Shown: positions 34,780 through 45,872 of the stretch, piece after piece
Layout of the letters: the number at the start of each line of letters is the position of its first letter
Position numbering within the stretch: the first letter of the stretch is position 1
Source: Rivihabitans pingtungensis
Lineage (GTDB): Bacteria; Pseudomonadota; Gammaproteobacteria; Burkholderiales; Aquaspirillaceae
NCBI RefSeq assembly: GCF_003201855.1
Contig: NZ_QJKI01000005.1
Span: 54,333 to 118,332, forward strand
DNA length: 64,000 nucleotides
Direction: 5' to 3'
Position numbers and translations under genes: made by a program
The notes under the pieces: model-generated
Told to the model about the DNA's origin: nothing
What the model saw: the letters and a program-made list of their open reading frames with translations, nothing else
Database searches by the model: none

Positions 34780-35142
34780 TTACTTCTTGCCGGCAATCGC
34801 CTTGCGCGGACCTTTACGGGTACGGGCATTGGTGCGAGTGCGCTGGCCACGGCACGGCAGGCCGCGACGATGGCGCAGGCCACGATAGCAGCCCAAATCC
34901 ATCAGGCGCTTGATGCTCATGGTGACTTCACGGCGCAGATCACCTTCAACGGTGAACTTGGCCACTTCGTCACGCAGCTTTTCCATTTCAGCGTCGGTCA
35001 GGTCTTTGACCTTGGTCGACTCGGTCACGCCAGTAGCCTGGCAGATAGCCTGGGCACGGGTCTTGCCGATACCGTAGATGGCTTGCAGGCCAATCACGGT
35101 GTGCTGATGATTAGGAATGTTTACCCCAGCAATACGGGCCAT
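34780..35142 (-). CDS. rpsM: 30S ribosomal protein S13
   Basis: A 120-residue head protein contacting P-site t[24 protein letters not shown] opens the helix-two-turns-helix part, and the tail ends [18 protein letters not shown]. First of the rpsM-rpsK-rpsD-rpoA-rplQ run. Confidence 0.97.
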   Translation of the reverse strand: MARIAGVNIPNHQHTVIGLQAIYGIGKTRAQAICQATGVTESTKVKDLTDAEMEKLRDEVAKFTVEGDLRREVTMSIKRLMDLGCYRGLRHRRGLPCRGQRTRTNARTRKGPRKAIAGKK

Positions 35143-35201
35143 ACATTATCCTCAAATCTAAAAAGTTGGCGATTCTAGCACGCAATCGCACGGGCAACAA
35201 A

Positions 35202-35315
35202 TCAGCCCTGCTTTTGCTTGTGCCGCGGATCCGTGCAGATCACGCGAACGATGCGATTGCGACGGATGATCTTGCAGTTACGGCAAATTTTCTTTACCGA
35301 CGGCTGGACTCTCAT
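35202..35315 (-). CDS. rpmJ: 50S ribosomal protein L36 (zinc form)
   Basis: A 37-residue protein read directly from the minus strand: [19 protein letters not shown] followed by a second Cys/His pair. The zinc ligands are C11, C14, C27 and H32 (C+ type). The 40-base gap to infA and 59-base gap to rpsM contain no other gene. Confidence 0.95.
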   Translation of the reverse strand: MRVQPSVKKICRNCKIIRRNRIVRVICTDPRHKQKQG

Positions 35316-35354
35316 TGATTTTCCTTTCGAAAGAACTGGGCGCCAAATGGATGC

Positions 35355-35573
35355 TTACTTGGCGCGGAACACGATTCTGGCGCGGCTCAGATCATACGGG
35401 GTCAGTTCCACTGTCACCTTGTCACCAGGCAGGATGCGAATATAGTGCATGCGCATCTTGCCGGAGATGTGGCCCAGCACCACGTGCCCGTTTTCGAGCT
35501 TGACCCGGAAGGTTGCATTGGGCAACGTTTCCAGGACTTCGCCTTGCATCTGGATCGTATCTTCTTTAGCCAT
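35355..35573 (-). CDS. infA: Translation initiation factor IF-1
   Basis: A 72-residue OB-fold protein starting [15 protein letters not shown]. It blocks the A site during initiation. Its position between secY and rpmJ is typical of betaproteobacteria; in E. coli the gene is elsewhere. Confidence 0.96.
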   Translation of the reverse strand: MAKEDTIQMQGEVLETLPNATFRVKLENGHVVLGHISGKMRMHYIRILPGDKVTVELTPYDLSRARIVFRAK

Positions 35574-35598
35574 GTTTCACTTTGCCTGAATACGGTTG

Positions 35599-36921
35599 TT
35601 AGCGCGACATCAGGCCGCTGTTCTTGAAGTTGGCCTTCTTGAGCAGGTTTTCGTATTGATGGGTCATCACGTACGATTGCACCTGCGCCATGAAGTCCAT
35701 GGTCACGACAACGATGATCAACAGCGAAGTGCCGCCAAAGTAGAACGGAACGTTCCACTTCAGGATCAGGAACTCCGGCAGCAGACAGACCAGACCAATA
35801 TAGATCGCACCAATCAGCGTCAGACGCAGAATGATCCGTTCGATATAGCGCGAAGTCTGCTCACCCGGACGAATGCCCGGAATGAAGGCGCCGCTCTTTT
35901 TCAGGTTGTCGGCGGTTTCCTTCGGATTGAACACCAGAGCGGTGTAGAAATAGCAGAAGAAAACGATTGCCGCTGCGTACAGCAGCACATACACCGGCTG
36001 TCCCGGATGCAGGGAGTTGCTGATCGATTTCAGCCAGCCCAGCCCTTCAGTGTTGCCAAACCAGCCCACCACCGTAGCAGGAAACAAAATGATGCTGGAT
36101 GCGAAAATGGGCGGAATCACACCCGCCATGTTCAGCTTCAGCGGCAGGTGCGTGCTTTGCCCCTGCATCACTCGGTTACCCACCTGGCGCTTGGCATAGT
36201 TGACCAGCACCTTGCGTTGGCCGCGTTCGACAAACACGACCAGATACGTCACAGCAATGACCCCGATGAACAGTGCGATCACCAGCAGAATCGGCAGGCT
36301 GCCTTGCGAGGTCAGCGTCAGCGTCTTGCCAATGGCCGACGGCACACCCGCAGCAATACCGCCGCAGATGATCAGGGAAATGCCATTGCCAATGCCACGC
36401 TCGGTGATCTGTTCGCCCAGCCACATCAGGAACATCGTGCCAGTCACCAGGGTGACGACCGTGGTCAGGTAGAACTCGAATTGCGAGGTCACCACCAGAT
36501 TGGGCTGCTTGAACAACATCACGGCAATGCCGAAGCTTTGGAAGGTTGCCAGCAACACGGTGGCGTACCGTGTGTACTGGGTGATCTTCCGCCGTCCCGC
36601 GTCGCCCTCTTTTTTCAGCTGCTTGAGGCTGGGCAATACTTCACTGGCCAGCTGCAGAATGATGGAAGCCGAGATGTACGGCATGATGCCAATAGCAAAC
36701 ACCGTAAACCGGGACAGGGCCCCGCCCGAAAACATGTTGAACATGTCGAGGAGGCCCGTCTGGGACGACTGGAACAACTTCGCTAGCTCGGCCGGGTTGA
36801 TGCCCGGAACCGGAATGTGCGCACCGATACGGTAAACGATCAACGCACCGATCAAAAACCAGATGCGCTTTTTCAGATCACCAAACTTGTTGGTGTTCGC
36901 CGCTAGAGAAGGATTGGCCAC
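35599..36921 (-). CDS. secY: Protein translocase subunit SecY
   Basis: A 440-residue translocon channel with ten helices. [14 protein letters not shown] marks the plug/second-helix region, and [16 protein letters not shown] is the family signature. The start is GTG giving (M)ANPSLA, with a weak ribosome-binding site and only 12 bases from rplO. Confidence 0.97.
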   Translation of the reverse strand: MANPSLAANTNKFGDLKKRIWFLIGALIVYRIGAHIPVPGINPAELAKLFQSSQTGLLDMFNMFSGGALSRFTVFAIGIMPYISASIILQLASEVLPSLKQLKKEGDAGRRKITQYTRYATVLLATFQSFGIAVMLFKQPNLVVTSQFEFYLTTVVTLVTGTMFLMWLGEQITERGIGNGISLIICGGIAAGVPSAIGKTLTLTSQGSLPILLVIALFIGVIAVTYLVVFVERGQRKVLVNYAKRQVGNRVMQGQSTHLPLKLNMAGVIPPIFASSIILFPATVVGWFGNTEGLGWLKSISNSLHPGQPVYVLLYAAAIVFFCYFYTALVFNPKETADNLKKSGAFIPGIRPGEQTSRYIERIILRLTLIGAIYIGLVCLLPEFLILKWNVPFYFGGTSLLIIVVVTMDFMAQVQSYVMTHQYENLLKKANFKNSGLMSR

Positions 36922-36933
36922 TTAAATCGCGCC

Positions 36934-37368
36934 TTATTCAGCGAAACGGCCACCGGCGGCTTCGATCGCGGCGCGAGCGCCGGCGGTTGCCGAAATGCCA
37001 CGCAGGGTCAGCGCACGTTCCACGGTACCGGAAGCAATGACTTTGGCAGCCTTGGCGCCGTTAGGCAGCAGGCCGGCTTGAGCCAGGGTCAGCAGGTCGA
37101 TTTCATCAACCGGCAGTTTGCTCAGCTCGTCCAGGCGCACTTCCACGGTCAGGTGCTTGGTCAGCGACTTGAAGCCACGCTTGGGCAGGCGACGATGCAG
37201 CGGCATTTGACCGCCTTCGAAACCCACTTTGTGGAAGCCACCAGAACGCGACTTCTGGCCTTTGTGACCGCGACCGGCAGTCTTGCCCAGGCCGCTGCCA
37301 ATGCCGCGACCGACGCGACGCTTGGCGTGCTTGGCGCCAGCGCCCGGCTTGATGGTATTGAGTTGCAT
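36934..37368 (-). CDS. rplO: 50S ribosomal protein L15
   Basis: A 144-residue late-assembly protein: [20 protein letters not shown], then [12 protein letters not shown]. The start matching the family was chosen; a frame beginning five codons earlier overlaps rpmD. Confidence 0.97.
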   Translation of the reverse strand: MQLNTIKPGAGAKHAKRRVGRGIGSGLGKTAGRGHKGQKSRSGGFHKVGFEGGQMPLHRRLPKRGFKSLTKHLTVEVRLDELSKLPVDEIDLLTLAQAGLLPNGAKAAKVIASGTVERALTLRGISATAGARAAIEAAGGRFAE

Positions 37369-37370
37369 GG

Positions 37371-37556
37371 TCAGCCCTCGCACTTCAACAGGTAGCTGAT
37401 CTTGTTGATCATGCCGCGATTTTCAGGGGTGTCGATTACTTCGACGGACTGGCGAATTTTCTTCAGACCCAGGCCGCGAGCGCACGCCTTGTGCGACTCG
37501 ATGCGACCGATCAGGCTCTTCACCAAGGTCACTTTGACGGTTTTGTTGTCACTCAT
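37371..37556 (-). CDS. rpmD: 50S ribosomal protein L30
   Basis: A 61-residue protein, [23 protein letters not shown] being diagnostic up to the first helix. Overlaps the rpsE stop by four bases and lies two bases from rplO. Confidence 0.95.
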   Translation of the reverse strand: MSDNKTVKVTLVKSLIGRIESHKACARGLGLKKIRQSVEVIDTPENRGMINKISYLLKCEG

Positions 37557-38068
37557 TCTTCCACTCCCAGGATTTCCGCCACGGTCTTGCCGCGCTTGGC
37601 AGCGACGTCGCCCGGGGTGTACATCTTGGACAGGCCGTCCAGGGTGGCGCGAACGATGTTGTACGGGTTGGTCGAACCGTGGCACTTGGCCGACACGTTC
37701 TTCACACCCAGAGCATCGAACACGGCGCGCATCGGGCCGCCGGCGATGATACCGGTACCTTCCGGAGCCGGTTGCATGAACACGGTGGTGGCGCCATGCT
37801 TACCGGTCACGGCGTGGTGCAGGGTGCCGTTCTTGAGCGGAATCTTGACCATCTTGCGACGGGCTTCTTCCATTGCTTTTTGCACAGCAACCGGCACTTC
37901 CTTGGACTTGCCTTTGCCCATGCCGATGCCGCCATCGCCATCGCCGACCACGGTCAGCGCGGAGAAAGCCATGATGCGACCGCCCTTGACCACTTTGGTC
38001 ACGCGGTTGACACCGATCATCTTCTCGATGAGGCCGTCGCCGCGTTCTTCGATTTCGTGCTTAGCCAT
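37553..38068 (-). CDS. rpsE: 30S ribosomal protein S5
   Basis: A 171-residue protein for decoding fidelity, with the S5 dsRBD-like domain (about 15-80, with the spectinomycin-loop stretch [20 protein letters not shown]) and a C-terminal domain. Confidence 0.97.
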   Translation of the reverse strand: MAKHEIEERGDGLIEKMIGVNRVTKVVKGGRIMAFSALTVVGDGDGGIGMGKGKSKEVPVAVQKAMEEARRKMVKIPLKNGTLHHAVTGKHGATTVFMQPAPEGTGIIAGGPMRAVFDALGVKNVSAKCHGSTNPYNIVRATLDGLSKMYTPGDVAAKRGKTVAEILGVEE

Positions 38069-38081
38069 TATTCACTCCGAA

Positions 38082-38435
38082 TTAGAATACGAGACCGTGC
38101 TCGCGCGCGGCTTCGGCCAGGGCCTTGACGCGGCCATGGTAGTGGAAGCCGGAACGATCAAACGCGACCTTCTCGATGCCGGCGGCCTTGGCCTTCTCGG
38201 CAATGCGCTGACCCACCAGAGCAGCGGCCTTGGCGTTGCCGCCGTTGCTCACGTCCTTGCGCACTTCAACTTCGAGGGTGGAAGCGCTGGCCAGCACTTT
38301 GCTGCCAGTCTCATCAATGATCTGAGCGTAAATATGGCAGTTGCTGCGATGCACGCTAAGGCGTGCCACTTTGAGCTCCGCAATCTTGGCACGGGTTTTA
38401 CGTGCACGACGGAGTCGAGCTTCTTTCTTATCCAT
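38082..38435 (-). CDS. rplR: 50S ribosomal protein L18
   Basis: A 117-residue 5S rRNA-binding protein, beginning [18 protein letters not shown] and ending with the conserved [20 protein letters not shown]. Spacing of 13 bases both to rplF and to rpsE. Confidence 0.97.
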   Translation of the reverse strand: MDKKEARLRRARKTRAKIAELKVARLSVHRSNCHIYAQIIDETGSKVLASASTLEVEVRKDVSNGGNAKAAALVGQRIAEKAKAAGIEKVAFDRSGFHYHGRVKALAEAAREHGLVF

Positions 38436-38448
38436 GACTGGGCCTCAG

Positions 38449-38982
38449 TTATTTCTTCTTGGTTTCTTTCAAAACCACCACTTCGTCAGCATAGCGAACG
38501 CCCTTGCCCTTATAGGGTTCCGGCGAGCGGTAAGCACGGATTTCGGCAGCGACCTGACCCACTTTTTGCTTATCCACGCCCTTGAGCAGGATTTCGGTCT
38601 GGGTCGGGGTTTCCACCTTGACGCCTGCCGGCATCGGGTGAGCCACCGGGTGGGAGAAGCCAAGAGACAGGTTGAGGGTGTCACCCTGGGCTTGGGCACG
38701 ATAGCCCACGCCAACCAGGGTCAGCTTCTTTTCGAAGCCCTTGGACACGCCGATCACCATGTTGTTGACCAGGGCGCGCATGGTGCCAGACATGGAACGG
38801 GCAAACTTGCTGTCGTTCTTGGCAGCGAAAGTCAGAGCGTTTTCTTCCAGCTTGACATCCACTTCGCCGTTCAGCGGCACGGAGATGCTGCCCAGCGAAC
38901 CTTTGATGGTCAGCTCGGCTGCGGAAAACTTGGCTTCAACGCCAGCGGGCAGAGCGACCGGATTTTTAGCGACGCGAGACAT
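38449..38982 (-). CDS. rplF: 50S ribosomal protein L6
   Basis: A 177-residue protein of two similar domains near the factor-binding site. [14 protein letters not shown] and the C-terminal [14 protein letters not shown] are diagnostic. Confidence 0.97.
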   Translation of the reverse strand: MSRVAKNPVALPAGVEAKFSAAELTIKGSLGSISVPLNGEVDVKLEENALTFAAKNDSKFARSMSGTMRALVNNMVIGVSKGFEKKLTLVGVGYRAQAQGDTLNLSLGFSHPVAHPMPAGVKVETPTQTEILLKGVDKQKVGQVAAEIRAYRSPEPYKGKGVRYADEVVVLKETKKK

Positions 38983-38991
38983 TTTTCCTCC

Positions 38992-39387
38992 TTACGCCAC
39001 GATGCACAGCAGCTCGCCGCCGACACCGGCTGCGCGCGCCTTGCGATCAGTCATGACACCCTTGGAGGTGGACACGATGGCCACGCCCAGGCCGTTCATG
39101 ACCTTCGGAATGTCGTTGGAGCCCTTGTAGATACGCAGGCCAGGACGGGAAACGCGCTCGATGCGCTCGATCACCGGACGACCAGCGTAGTACTTCAGCT
39201 GAATGTCAAGCACCGGCTTGTTGTCTTCGGCGCGAACGGCGAATTCTTCGACGTAGCCTTCATCCTTCAGCACCTGGGCAATCGCCACTTTCAGCTTGGA
39301 CGACGGCATCGATACCGAGGCCTTGTCCGCACGCTGAGCGTTGCGGATGCGGGTCAGCATATCGGAAATAGGATCATGCATGCTCAT
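38992..39387 (-). CDS. rpsH: 30S ribosomal protein S8
   Basis: A 131-residue primary 16S rRNA binder: [16 protein letters not shown] and GGELLCIVA. In E. coli S8 represses the spc operon. Two Met codons (MSM) leave the start uncertain by two residues. Confidence 0.97.
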   Translation of the reverse strand: MSMHDPISDMLTRIRNAQRADKASVSMPSSKLKVAIAQVLKDEGYVEEFAVRAEDNKPVLDIQLKYYAGRPVIERIERVSRPGLRIYKGSNDIPKVMNGLGVAIVSTSKGVMTDRKARAAGVGGELLCIVA

Positions 39388-39402
39388 TGTATAATTCCCC
39401 TA

Positions 39403-39708
39403 TTACCAGCTGGCTTTCACGATGCCCGGGATTTCCCCACGCATTGCGATTTCACGGAGCTTGTTACGGCCCAGGCCGAACTTGCGGAACACGCCACGGG
39501 CGCGGCCGGTCAGCGCACAACGGTTGCGCTGGCGCACCGGGCTGGCGTTGCGCGGCAGCTGTTGCAGCTTCAGACGGGCTTCGAAGCGCTCTTCGTCGGA
39601 CAGGCTGGCGTTGTTGATGACGGCCATCAACTGTTCACGCTTGGCGGCGAACTTGGCGACCAGCTTGGCCCGCTTGTCTTCGCGGTTGATCAGTGCGAGT
39701 TTTGCCAT
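39403..39708 (-). CDS. rpsN: 30S ribosomal protein S14
   Basis: A 101-residue long-form S14 without the two CxxC zinc motifs, so the zinc-independent type. [20 protein letters not shown] is the conserved core. Confidence 0.97.
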   Translation of the reverse strand: MAKLALINREDKRAKLVAKFAAKREQLMAVINNASLSDEERFEARLKLQQLPRNASPVRQRNRCALTGRARGVFRKFGLGRNKLREIAMRGEIPGIVKASW

Positions 39709-39712
39709 GTTA

Positions 39713-40252
39713 TTAACCCTTGAACGGGAACTTGAACGCAGCCAGCAGCGCGCGGGCTTCTTCGTCAGTTTTAGCGGTAGTGGTGATGGTGATGTTCATC
39801 CCGCGCAGCGCATCGATCTTGTCGTACTCGATTTCCGGGAAGATGATCTGCTCACGCACACCCATGTTGTAGTTACCGCGACCGTCAAAGGACTTGCCGT
39901 TGATGCCACGGAAATCACGCACGCGCGGCAGCGCGATGGTGATCAGGCGATCCAGGAATTCGTACATGCGCTCGCGGCGCAGGGTCACCTTGCAGCCGAT
40001 CGGGTAGCCATCACGAATCTTGAAGCCGGCGATCGACTTGCGGGCAGTGGTCACCACCGGTTTTTGACCGGCGATCTTCTGCATGTCGCCAACGGCGTGT
40101 TCCAGAACCTTTTTGTCCGCCACAGCTTCGCCCACACCCATGTTCAGGGTGATCTTTTCGATGCGCGGGACTTCCATGACGGATTTGTAACCAAACTGTT
40201 TCATCAGTTCGGGCACAATGGCGCTTTTGTAGTAGTCGTGCAAACGTGCCAT
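39713..40252 (-). CDS. rplE: 50S ribosomal protein L5
   Basis: A 179-residue 5S rRNA-binding protein. The ATG preceding ARLHDYY was chosen because AAGGAG lies five bases upstream; the alternative GTG two codons earlier would overlap that site. Confidence 0.97.
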   Translation of the reverse strand: MARLHDYYKSAIVPELMKQFGYKSVMEVPRIEKITLNMGVGEAVADKKVLEHAVGDMQKIAGQKPVVTTARKSIAGFKIRDGYPIGCKVTLRRERMYEFLDRLITIALPRVRDFRGINGKSFDGRGNYNMGVREQIIFPEIEYDKIDALRGMNITITTTAKTDEEARALLAAFKFPFKG

Positions 40253-40261
40253 GTTCACTCC

Positions 40262-40576
40262 TTAAGCGCCGACAACTTCGCCGTTCGATTTGAACACGCG
40301 AACCTTGCGGCCATCTTCCAGCAGCTTGAAGCCAACACGATCGGCCTTCTGGGTTGCCGGGTTGAACAGAGCCACGTTGGAAACATCAATCGGCATGGTT
40401 TTTTCAACAACACCGCCCTGAACGCCTTTAACCGGGTTCGGCTTTTGGTGTTTCTTCACCACGTTGACGCCTTCGACGATCAGTTTGCCGTCGAGGACGC
40501 GCAGCACGGCGCCACGCTTGCCTTTGTCTTTGCCGGTGAGAACGATAACGTCGTCACCTTTGCGAATCTTTTGCAT
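40262..40576 (-). CDS. rplX: 50S ribosomal protein L24
   Basis: A 104-residue assembly initiator with an N-terminal KOW motif ([19 protein letters not shown]). Nine bases from rplE, 13 from rplN. Confidence 0.97.
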   Translation of the reverse strand: MQKIRKGDDVIVLTGKDKGKRGAVLRVLDGKLIVEGVNVVKKHQKPNPVKGVQGGVVEKTMPIDVSNVALFNPATQKADRVGFKLLEDGRKVRVFKSNGEVVGA

Positions 40577-40589
40577 GCTGAGCCTCTCC

Positions 40590-40958
40590 TTACAGCACTT
40601 CAGGCGCGAGCGACACGATCTTCATGAAGCGCTCGGTACGCAGTTCGCGGGTTACCGGCCCGAAGATGCGGGTGCCAATCGGCTCAAGCTTGTTGTTGAG
40701 CAGCACGGCGGCATTGCCGTCGAACTTGATCAACGAGCCGTCCGGACGGCGAACGCCCTTGGCGGTGCGAACCACCACAGCGTTGTACACGTCGCCCTTT
40801 TTGACACGGCCACGCGGTGCAGCATCTTTGATGCTCACCTTGATGATGTCGCCCACAGATGCGTAGCGACGCTTCGAGCCACCGAGAACCTTGATGCACA
40901 TCACTTGACGCGCACCAGTGTTGTCAGCGACCTCCAGCATGGTCTGCATTTGAATCAT
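40590..40958 (-). CDS. rplN: 50S ribosomal protein L14
   Basis: A 122-residue protein opening the spc operon; [17 protein letters not shown] is diagnostic. The leader upstream (40959-41094) has two hairpins: GCGCCGCAC/GTGCGGCGC at 41012-41035 and CGCCAG/CTGGCG near 41071-41085. Confidence 0.97.
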   Translation of the reverse strand: MIQMQTMLEVADNTGARQVMCIKVLGGSKRRYASVGDIIKVSIKDAAPRGRVKKGDVYNAVVVRTAKGVRRPDGSLIKFDGNAAVLLNNKLEPIGTRIFGPVTRELRTERFMKIVSLAPEVL

Positions 40959-41100
40959 GGATTTTTTACCTTTCCAACTTAACCCGTTCTTGGTCTCACC
41001 AGATTGGTGAAGCGCCGCACTCGGAGGTGCGGCGCATCAAACGGCCAGTTTTGGAACCCGTACGGGTAAGTCGCCAGAAACTGGCGATTGAAAAAATGGC

Positions 41101-41129
41101 ATTATACAGAGAGCTTGCGCTCTCTGCAA
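41101..41129 (-). promoter_or_regulatory. Promoter of the spc operon
   Basis: On the minus strand TTGCAG, 17 bases, TATAAT, in the gap between rpsQ and rplN, where E. coli also starts the spc operon. The spacer is itself a hairpin (CAGAGAGC/GCTCTCTG). Confidence 0.78.
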
Positions 41130-41135
41130 CAGGCA

Positions 41136-41402
41136 TTACACCTGACGTGCCTTTTCCACCAAAGCCGAAACCACCCAGGTCTTGGTCTTCGAGAGCGGGC
41201 GGGATTCGGTGATGATCACCGTATCGCCGATGCCGAACTCGTTGTTCTCGTCATGGGCGTGGAACTTCTTCGACAGACGGATCACCTTGCCATAGATCGG
41301 GTGCTTGACCTTGCGCTCAACCAACACGACAACAGTCTTATCCATCTTGTCGCTGACCACTTTGCCGGTCAGCGTGCGGACGATTTTCGTGGTTTCGCTC
41401 AT
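41136..41402 (-). CDS. rpsQ: 30S ribosomal protein S17
   Basis: An 88-residue OB-fold primary 16S binder, [20 protein letters not shown] at its start. The start matching the family was chosen over one six codons upstream inside rpmC. Last gene of the S10 operon. Confidence 0.96.
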   Translation of the reverse strand: MSETTKIVRTLTGKVVSDKMDKTVVVLVERKVKHPIYGKVIRLSKKFHAHDENNEFGIGDTVIITESRPLSKTKTWVVSALVEKARQV

Positions 41403-41403
41403 A

Positions 41404-41592
41404 TCAAGCTGCCTTCTCATGCAAAACGGTGCGCACGCGAGCGATGTCGCGACGAACCTTTTTCAGTTCGCTGGTCTTGGCCAGCTGTTGGGTAGCCAGC
41501 TGCATGCGCAGGCCGAACTGGGCCTTCAACAGGCTCAGCAGTTCGGACTTGAGCTCTTCAGCCGACTTAGCTCTCAGTTCAGACGCTTTCAT
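41404..41592 (-). CDS. rpmC: 50S ribosomal protein L29
   Basis: A 62-residue helical protein at the tunnel exit: [19 protein letters not shown]. Directly abuts rplP without a spacer. Confidence 0.96.
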   Translation of the reverse strand: MKASELRAKSAEELKSELLSLLKAQFGLRMQLATQQLAKTSELKKVRRDIARVRTVLHEKAA

Positions 41593-42009
41593 TTATTGAC
41601 CTACCTGTCTCACGACGAACGTGGTGGGAATCGGCAGCTTGGCGGCGGCCAGGCGGAAGGCTTCGCGGGCCAATTCTTCGCCCACACCGTCCATCTCGTA
41701 CAGCACCTTGCCAGGCTGGATTTCAGCCACGTAGTACTCGGGGCTACCCTTACCGTTACCCATACGAACTTCGGCCGGCTTGGAAGAAATCGGCTTGTCC
41801 GGGAACACACGGATCCAGATCTTGCCGCCACGCTTGATGTGACGGGTCATCGCGCGACGCGCGGCTTCGATCTGGCGGGCGGTCAGACGGCCACGACCCA
41901 CGGCCTTCAGGCCGAAGTCGCCAAAGCTCACCTTGTTGCCACGGGTGGCGACGCCGGTGTTGCGGCCTTTTTGCTGTTTACGGTACTTGAGTCTAGTTGG
42001 TTGCAGCAT
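41593..42009 (-). CDS. rplP: 50S ribosomal protein L16
   Basis: A 138-residue protein next to the peptidyl transferase centre: [17 protein letters not shown] and the [13 protein letters not shown] stretch. Its start overlaps the end of rpsC by 17 bases. Confidence 0.97.
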   Translation of the reverse strand: MLQPTRLKYRKQQKGRNTGVATRGNKVSFGDFGLKAVGRGRLTARQIEAARRAMTRHIKRGGKIWIRVFPDKPISSKPAEVRMGNGKGSPEYYVAEIQPGKVLYEMDGVGEELAREAFRLAAAKLPIPTTFVVRQVGQ

Positions 42010-42697
42010 GACGCGACCCTGCCTTTCTCGATTTCTTCTCCGGTTGCACCGGCTCGGCCTGAACCTGACCCGGCTTCACTTCGCCTTTGTACACCCACAC
42101 CTTGATGCCGATGATGCCGTAGGTGGTCTTGGCTTCGGAGGTGGCGTAGTCCACGTCGGCGCGCAGGGTGTGCAGCGGCACACGGCCTTCGCGGTACCAT
42201 TCGCTACGGGCAATTTCAATGCCGTTCAGACGGCCCGAGCTCATGATCTTGATGCCCTGGGCGCCCATGCGCATGGCGTTTTGCATGGCGCGCTTCATGG
42301 CGCGGCGGAACATCACGCGCTTTTCCAGCTGGGCGGCGATGCCGTCGGCGATGATTTGTGCGTCGATTTCCGGCTTGCGGACTTCTTCGATGCTCACGTG
42401 CACCGGCACGCCCATGCGGCGGGCCAGTTCTTGCTTGAGCAACTCGATGTCTTCACCCTTCTTGCCAATCACTACACCCGGACGGGCGCTGTGAATGGTG
42501 ATGCGGGCGCTCTTGGCCGGGCGCTCAATCACCACACGGCTCACCGAGGCGTGGCTCAGCTTCTTTTTCAGGAAGTCGCGAACCTCAATGTCTTCCTTCA
42601 GCATGCCGGCAAAGTTTTGGCTATTGGCAAACCACTTGGAAGACCAGTTTTTGTTTACGCAGAGGCGGAAACCCCGCGGATCAATCTTCTGTCCCAT
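41993..42697 (-). CDS. rpsC: 30S ribosomal protein S3
   Basis: A 234-residue protein with N-terminal [12 protein letters not shown] and a KH domain ([20 protein letters not shown], then GVVIGKKG). It forms part of the mRNA entry helicase site. Confidence 0.97.
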   Translation of the reverse strand: MGQKIDPRGFRLCVNKNWSSKWFANSQNFAGMLKEDIEVRDFLKKKLSHASVSRVVIERPAKSARITIHSARPGVVIGKKGEDIELLKQELARRMGVPVHVSIEEVRKPEIDAQIIADGIAAQLEKRVMFRRAMKRAMQNAMRMGAQGIKIMSSGRLNGIEIARSEWYREGRVPLHTLRADVDYATSEAKTTYGIIGIKVWVYKGEVKPGQVQAEPVQPEKKSRKAGSRHAATN

Positions 42698-42707
42698 GCT
42701 CTTGTCC

Positions 42708-43037
42708 TTAGTTGCCCACGGTCAGCGTGATGTGGCAGGTTTGCTTCTCGATGCGGTTGCCACGACCCTTGGCACGGGCAGTGAAGCGCTTCAGGCTCGG
42801 GCCCTTGTCCACGTAAACCGTCGTCACCTTCAGGGTGTCGATGTCAGCGCCTTCGTTGTGCTCGGCATTGGCGATGGCGCTTTCCAGCACCTTCTTCAGC
42901 AGCACAGCGCCCTTTTTCGGGCTGAAGGTCAGGATGTTCAGCGCAGCGTCAACCGGCAGGCCGCGAACTTGGTCGGCCACCAGGCGGCACTTTTGTGCCG
43001 ACAGGCGAGCGTTTTTCAAAACAGCAGAAACTCTCAT
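42708..43037 (-). CDS. rplV: 50S ribosomal protein L22
   Basis: A 109-residue protein lining the exit tunnel. [19 protein letters not shown] and the beta-hairpin [16 protein letters not shown] are seen; no macrolide-type deletion in the hairpin. Confidence 0.97.
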   Translation of the reverse strand: MRVSAVLKNARLSAQKCRLVADQVRGLPVDAALNILTFSPKKGAVLLKKVLESAIANAEHNEGADIDTLKVTTVYVDKGPSLKRFTARAKGRGNRIEKQTCHITLTVGN

Positions 43038-43046
43038 CGCATCACC

Positions 43047-43322
43047 TTACCGTTTGGCCTTCTTGTCGGCCGCGTGGCCTTTGAAGGTGCGAGTCAGGGA
43101 AAATTCACCCAGCTTGTGACCAACCATGTTTTCGGTGACATACACCGGCACATGGGTCTTGCCGTTGTGCACGGCGATGGTGAAGCCGACAAACTCGGGC
43201 AGAACGGTGGAGCGACGGGACCAGGTCTTGATCGGGCGCTTGTCGCTCGTTGCGCGGGCAGCATCGACCTTCTTGATCAGGTGCAGGTCAACGAACGGGC
43301 CCTTTTTAATCGAACGTGCCAT
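43047..43322 (-). CDS. rpsS: 30S ribosomal protein S19
   Basis: A 91-residue head protein: [16 protein letters not shown] two codons upstream is in frame, but the ATG matches the family. Confidence 0.97.
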   Translation of the reverse strand: MARSIKKGPFVDLHLIKKVDAARATSDKRPIKTWSRRSTVLPEFVGFTIAVHNGKTHVPVYVTENMVGHKLGEFSLTRTFKGHAADKKAKR

Positions 43323-43328
43323 TGTCAA

Positions 43329-44162
43329 TTACCCTTTATTCGAATAGCGGCGGCGCACAATCATATTGTTGGTGCGCTTGTTGCGACGGGTGCGGTAACC
43401 CTTGGTCGGAGTGCCCCACGGGCTGACCGGATCGCGACCGGCAGCGGTCTTGCCTTCGCCACCACCATGCGGGTGATCAACCGGGTTCATCGCCACACCG
43501 CGAACGGTCGGACGAATGCCCTTCCAGCGCTTGGCGCCGGCTTTGCCGATGGATTTCAGTTGATGCTCTTCGTTGCCCACTTCGCCAATGGTGGCGCGGC
43601 AGTCAACGTGCACACGGCGGATTTCGCCAGAGCGCAGACGCAGCTGAGCGTAAGAGCCTTCGCGGGCCAGCAGTTGCACGGAAGCGCCAGCAGAGCGAGC
43701 CAGTTGCGCGCCCTTGCCCGGCTGCATCTCGATGCAGTGGATGGTGGTACCCACCGGGATATTGCGCAGCGGCAGCGCGTTACCAGCCTTGATCGGGGCT
43801 TCCGAGCCGGACATCAGCACGGCGCCGGCCTTCACGCCCTTCGGGGCGATGATGTAGCGGCGCTCGCCGTCGGCGTAGCACAGCAGGGCGATGTGCGCGG
43901 TGCGGTTCGGATCGTATTCGATGCGCTCAACCTTGGCGGCAATGCCATCCTTGTTGCGACGGAAGTCGACAACGCGGTAGTGGTGCTTGTGACCACCGCC
44001 CTTGTGACGGGTGGTGATGTGACCGTTGTTGTTGCGGCCGGCGTTCTGGATCTGCTTTTCCAGCAACGGTGCGTACGGAGCGCCCTTGTGCAGGTCCGGA
44101 TTGACAACCTTGACGACCGCGCGGCGACCCGGAGACGTCGGTTTAACTTTCACTAATGCCAT
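43329..44162 (-). CDS. rplB: 50S ribosomal protein L2
   Basis: A 277-residue protein needed for subunit joining and peptidyl transfer. [18 protein letters not shown] contains the conserved His near the catalytic centre. Confidence 0.98.
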   Translation of the reverse strand: MALVKVKPTSPGRRAVVKVVNPDLHKGAPYAPLLEKQIQNAGRNNNGHITTRHKGGGHKHHYRVVDFRRNKDGIAAKVERIEYDPNRTAHIALLCYADGERRYIIAPKGVKAGAVLMSGSEAPIKAGNALPLRNIPVGTTIHCIEMQPGKGAQLARSAGASVQLLAREGSYAQLRLRSGEIRRVHVDCRATIGEVGNEEHQLKSIGKAGAKRWKGIRPTVRGVAMNPVDHPHGGGEGKTAAGRDPVSPWGTPTKGYRTRRNKRTNNMIVRRRYSNKG

Positions 44163-44174
44163 GATCTGTCTCCC

Positions 44175-44471
44175 TTACTGCACGGCGGAAAAGTCGATTT
44201 CCTGGCCCGGGGTCAGGCTCACGTAAGCCTTTTTCCAGTCGCTGCGACGGCCGGTAAAGCGACCGAAGCGCTTGACCTTGCCCTTCACGTTCAGGATTTG
44301 CACGCTGTCCACCTTGACGTTGAACAGCAGCTCGACAGCGGCTTTCACTTCCGGCTTGGTTGCGTCGGTAGCCACCTTGAACACAACTTGCTCGTACTTG
44401 TCTGCCACGAGGGTGCTTTTCTCGGAGACAACCGGAGCAAGGATTACTTGCGTCAGACGTTCCTGGTTCAT
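44175..44471 (-). CDS. rplW: 50S ribosomal protein L23
   Basis: A 98-residue protein at the tunnel exit, docking site for SRP and trigger factor. The second ATG ([13 protein letters not shown]) was chosen: it overlaps the rplD stop as ATGA and lies eight bases from GGAG, while the first ATG is only two bases from it. Confidence 0.95.
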   Translation of the reverse strand: MNQERLTQVILAPVVSEKSTLVADKYEQVVFKVATDATKPEVKAAVELLFNVKVDSVQILNVKGKVKRFGRFTGRRSDWKKAYVSLTPGQEIDFSAVQ

Positions 44472-45088
44472 GCCCATTGCTCCTCGAGTTGCTTCACGGC
44501 ATCACGGGTGATGACGATCTTCTTGAAACGCACCAGGCTGTACGGGTCAGCCTGAGCGGCTTCGATCACCAGCACGTTGGTCAGGTTGCGGGAGGACAGA
44601 TACAGGTTTTCGTCCAGTTCCTTGGTGATCACCAGCGCCTGCTCCAGACCCAGGGACTTCACCTTGGCGGCGAATTCCTTGGTTTTCGGGCTGTCGACGG
44701 TCAGGGAATCCACCACCACCAGGCGTTCGTCACGCACCAGTTGCGACAGAATGGCCGACACGCCAGCGCGGAACATCTTGCGGTTCACTTTCTGACCGAA
44801 GTTTTCTTCCGGGCTGTTCGGGAAGACCTTACCACCCCCACGCCAGATCGGGCTGGAAGCCATACCGCCACGCGCGCGGCCGGTACCCTTTTGGCGCCAC
44901 GGCTTGCGGGTGGACTTGGCGATCTCGCTGCGGTCTTTTTGCGCGCGGTTGCCGCTGCGGGCATTGGCCAGGTAAGCGGTCACCACCTGGTGAACCAGGG
45001 CTTCGTTGTATTCGCGGCCAAACAGGGCGTCGGACGCCTGCAGGCTTTCAACGGCCTGGCCTTGCTGATTGATTACTTTCAGTTCCAT
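44468..45088 (-). CDS. rplD: 50S ribosomal protein L4
   Basis: A 206-residue protein; the extended loop [20 protein letters not shown] reaches the tunnel. In E. coli L4 also controls the S10 operon by attenuation. The ATG overlapping the rplC stop was taken; a GTG one codon earlier is possible. Confidence 0.96.
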   Translation of the reverse strand: MELKVINQQGQAVESLQASDALFGREYNEALVHQVVTAYLANARSGNRAQKDRSEIAKSTRKPWRQKGTGRARGGMASSPIWRGGGKVFPNSPEENFGQKVNRKMFRAGVSAILSQLVRDERLVVVDSLTVDSPKTKEFAAKVKSLGLEQALVITKELDENLYLSSRNLTNVLVIEAAQADPYSLVRFKKIVITRDAVKQLEEQWA

Positions 45089-45732
45089 CACGCACCTGCC
45101 TTCACTGCCGGACGAACGACCACATCACCGCCCTTGGAGCCCGGGACAGCGCCCTTGACCAACAGCAGTTGACGTTCCACATCGATGCGGACGACTTCCA
45201 GGCTTTGCACGGTGCTCTTGACGTTACCCAGCTGACCGGCCATGCGCTTGCCCGGAAACACGCGACCCGGATCCTGGGCCATACCGATGGAGCCCGGAGC
45301 GCGGTGCGACACGGAGTTACCGTGAGAGGCGCGGTTGGAAGAGAAGTTGTGACGCTTGATGGAGCCGGCGAAACCCTTACCTTGGCTGGTGCCGGTCACG
45401 TCGACCAGTTGACCCACCTGGAACACTTCGACGGTGATGGCGTCGCCAACCTTCAGCTCGCCCAGCTTGGCGGCGTCCAGAGCGAATTCGTGCAGACCGC
45501 GACCTGCTTCGACGCCAGCCTTGGCGAAATGACCGGCTTCGGCTTTGTTCACGCGATTGGCTTTGCGCGAACCGAAGGTCACTTGCACGGCGCTGTAGCC
45601 GTCAGTTTCGGCGGTTTTGATTTGCGTGACGCGGTTGTTGGACATGTCCAGCACCGTCACCGGGATGGTTGCGCCATCCTCGGCAAAGATGCGGGTCATG
45701 CCGACTTTGCGACCGACAAGACCTAAACTCAT
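45088..45732 (-). CDS. rplC: 50S ribosomal protein L3
   Basis: A 214-residue protein: [16 protein letters not shown] and [25 protein letters not shown] precedes the chosen ATG; the longer frame would begin in the promoter region. First gene after the terminator that separates it from rpsJ. Confidence 0.96.
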   Translation of the reverse strand: MSLGLVGRKVGMTRIFAEDGATIPVTVLDMSNNRVTQIKTAETDGYSAVQVTFGSRKANRVNKAEAGHFAKAGVEAGRGLHEFALDAAKLGELKVGDAITVEVFQVGQLVDVTGTSQGKGFAGSIKRHNFSSNRASHGNSVSHRAPGSIGMAQDPGRVFPGKRMAGQLGNVKSTVQSLEVVRIDVERQLLLVKGAVPGSKGGDVVVRPAVKAGA

Positions 45733-45776
45733 CGTTATTTCCTTTATCAGGCGCCGGTTACGATTGACCGGCGTAA

Positions 45777-45807
45777 TAAAAAACGGGCTCACCAACAGGT
45801 GAGCCCG
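45777..45807 (-). terminator. Strong intrinsic terminator between rpsJ and rplC
   Basis: CGGGCTCACC pairs perfectly with GGTGAGCCCG around TGTT (minus strand), followed by seven T. It would end or attenuate transcripts coming from tuf-rpsJ. Confidence 0.85.
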
Positions 45808-45809
45808 CG

Positions 45810-45839
45810 AATCTAACACAGCTTTTCTAATGACTGCAA
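45810..45839 (-). promoter_or_regulatory. Putative promoter of the rplC-to-rpsQ operon
   Basis: On the minus strand TTGCAG, 18 bases, TAGATT, directly before the terminator hairpin. A start about seven bases on would fall inside the hairpin, so these transcripts would escape the terminator. Confidence 0.5.
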
Positions 45840-45872
45840 GCACTTACAGTCAGAAAAATCACCAGTGTCTCA

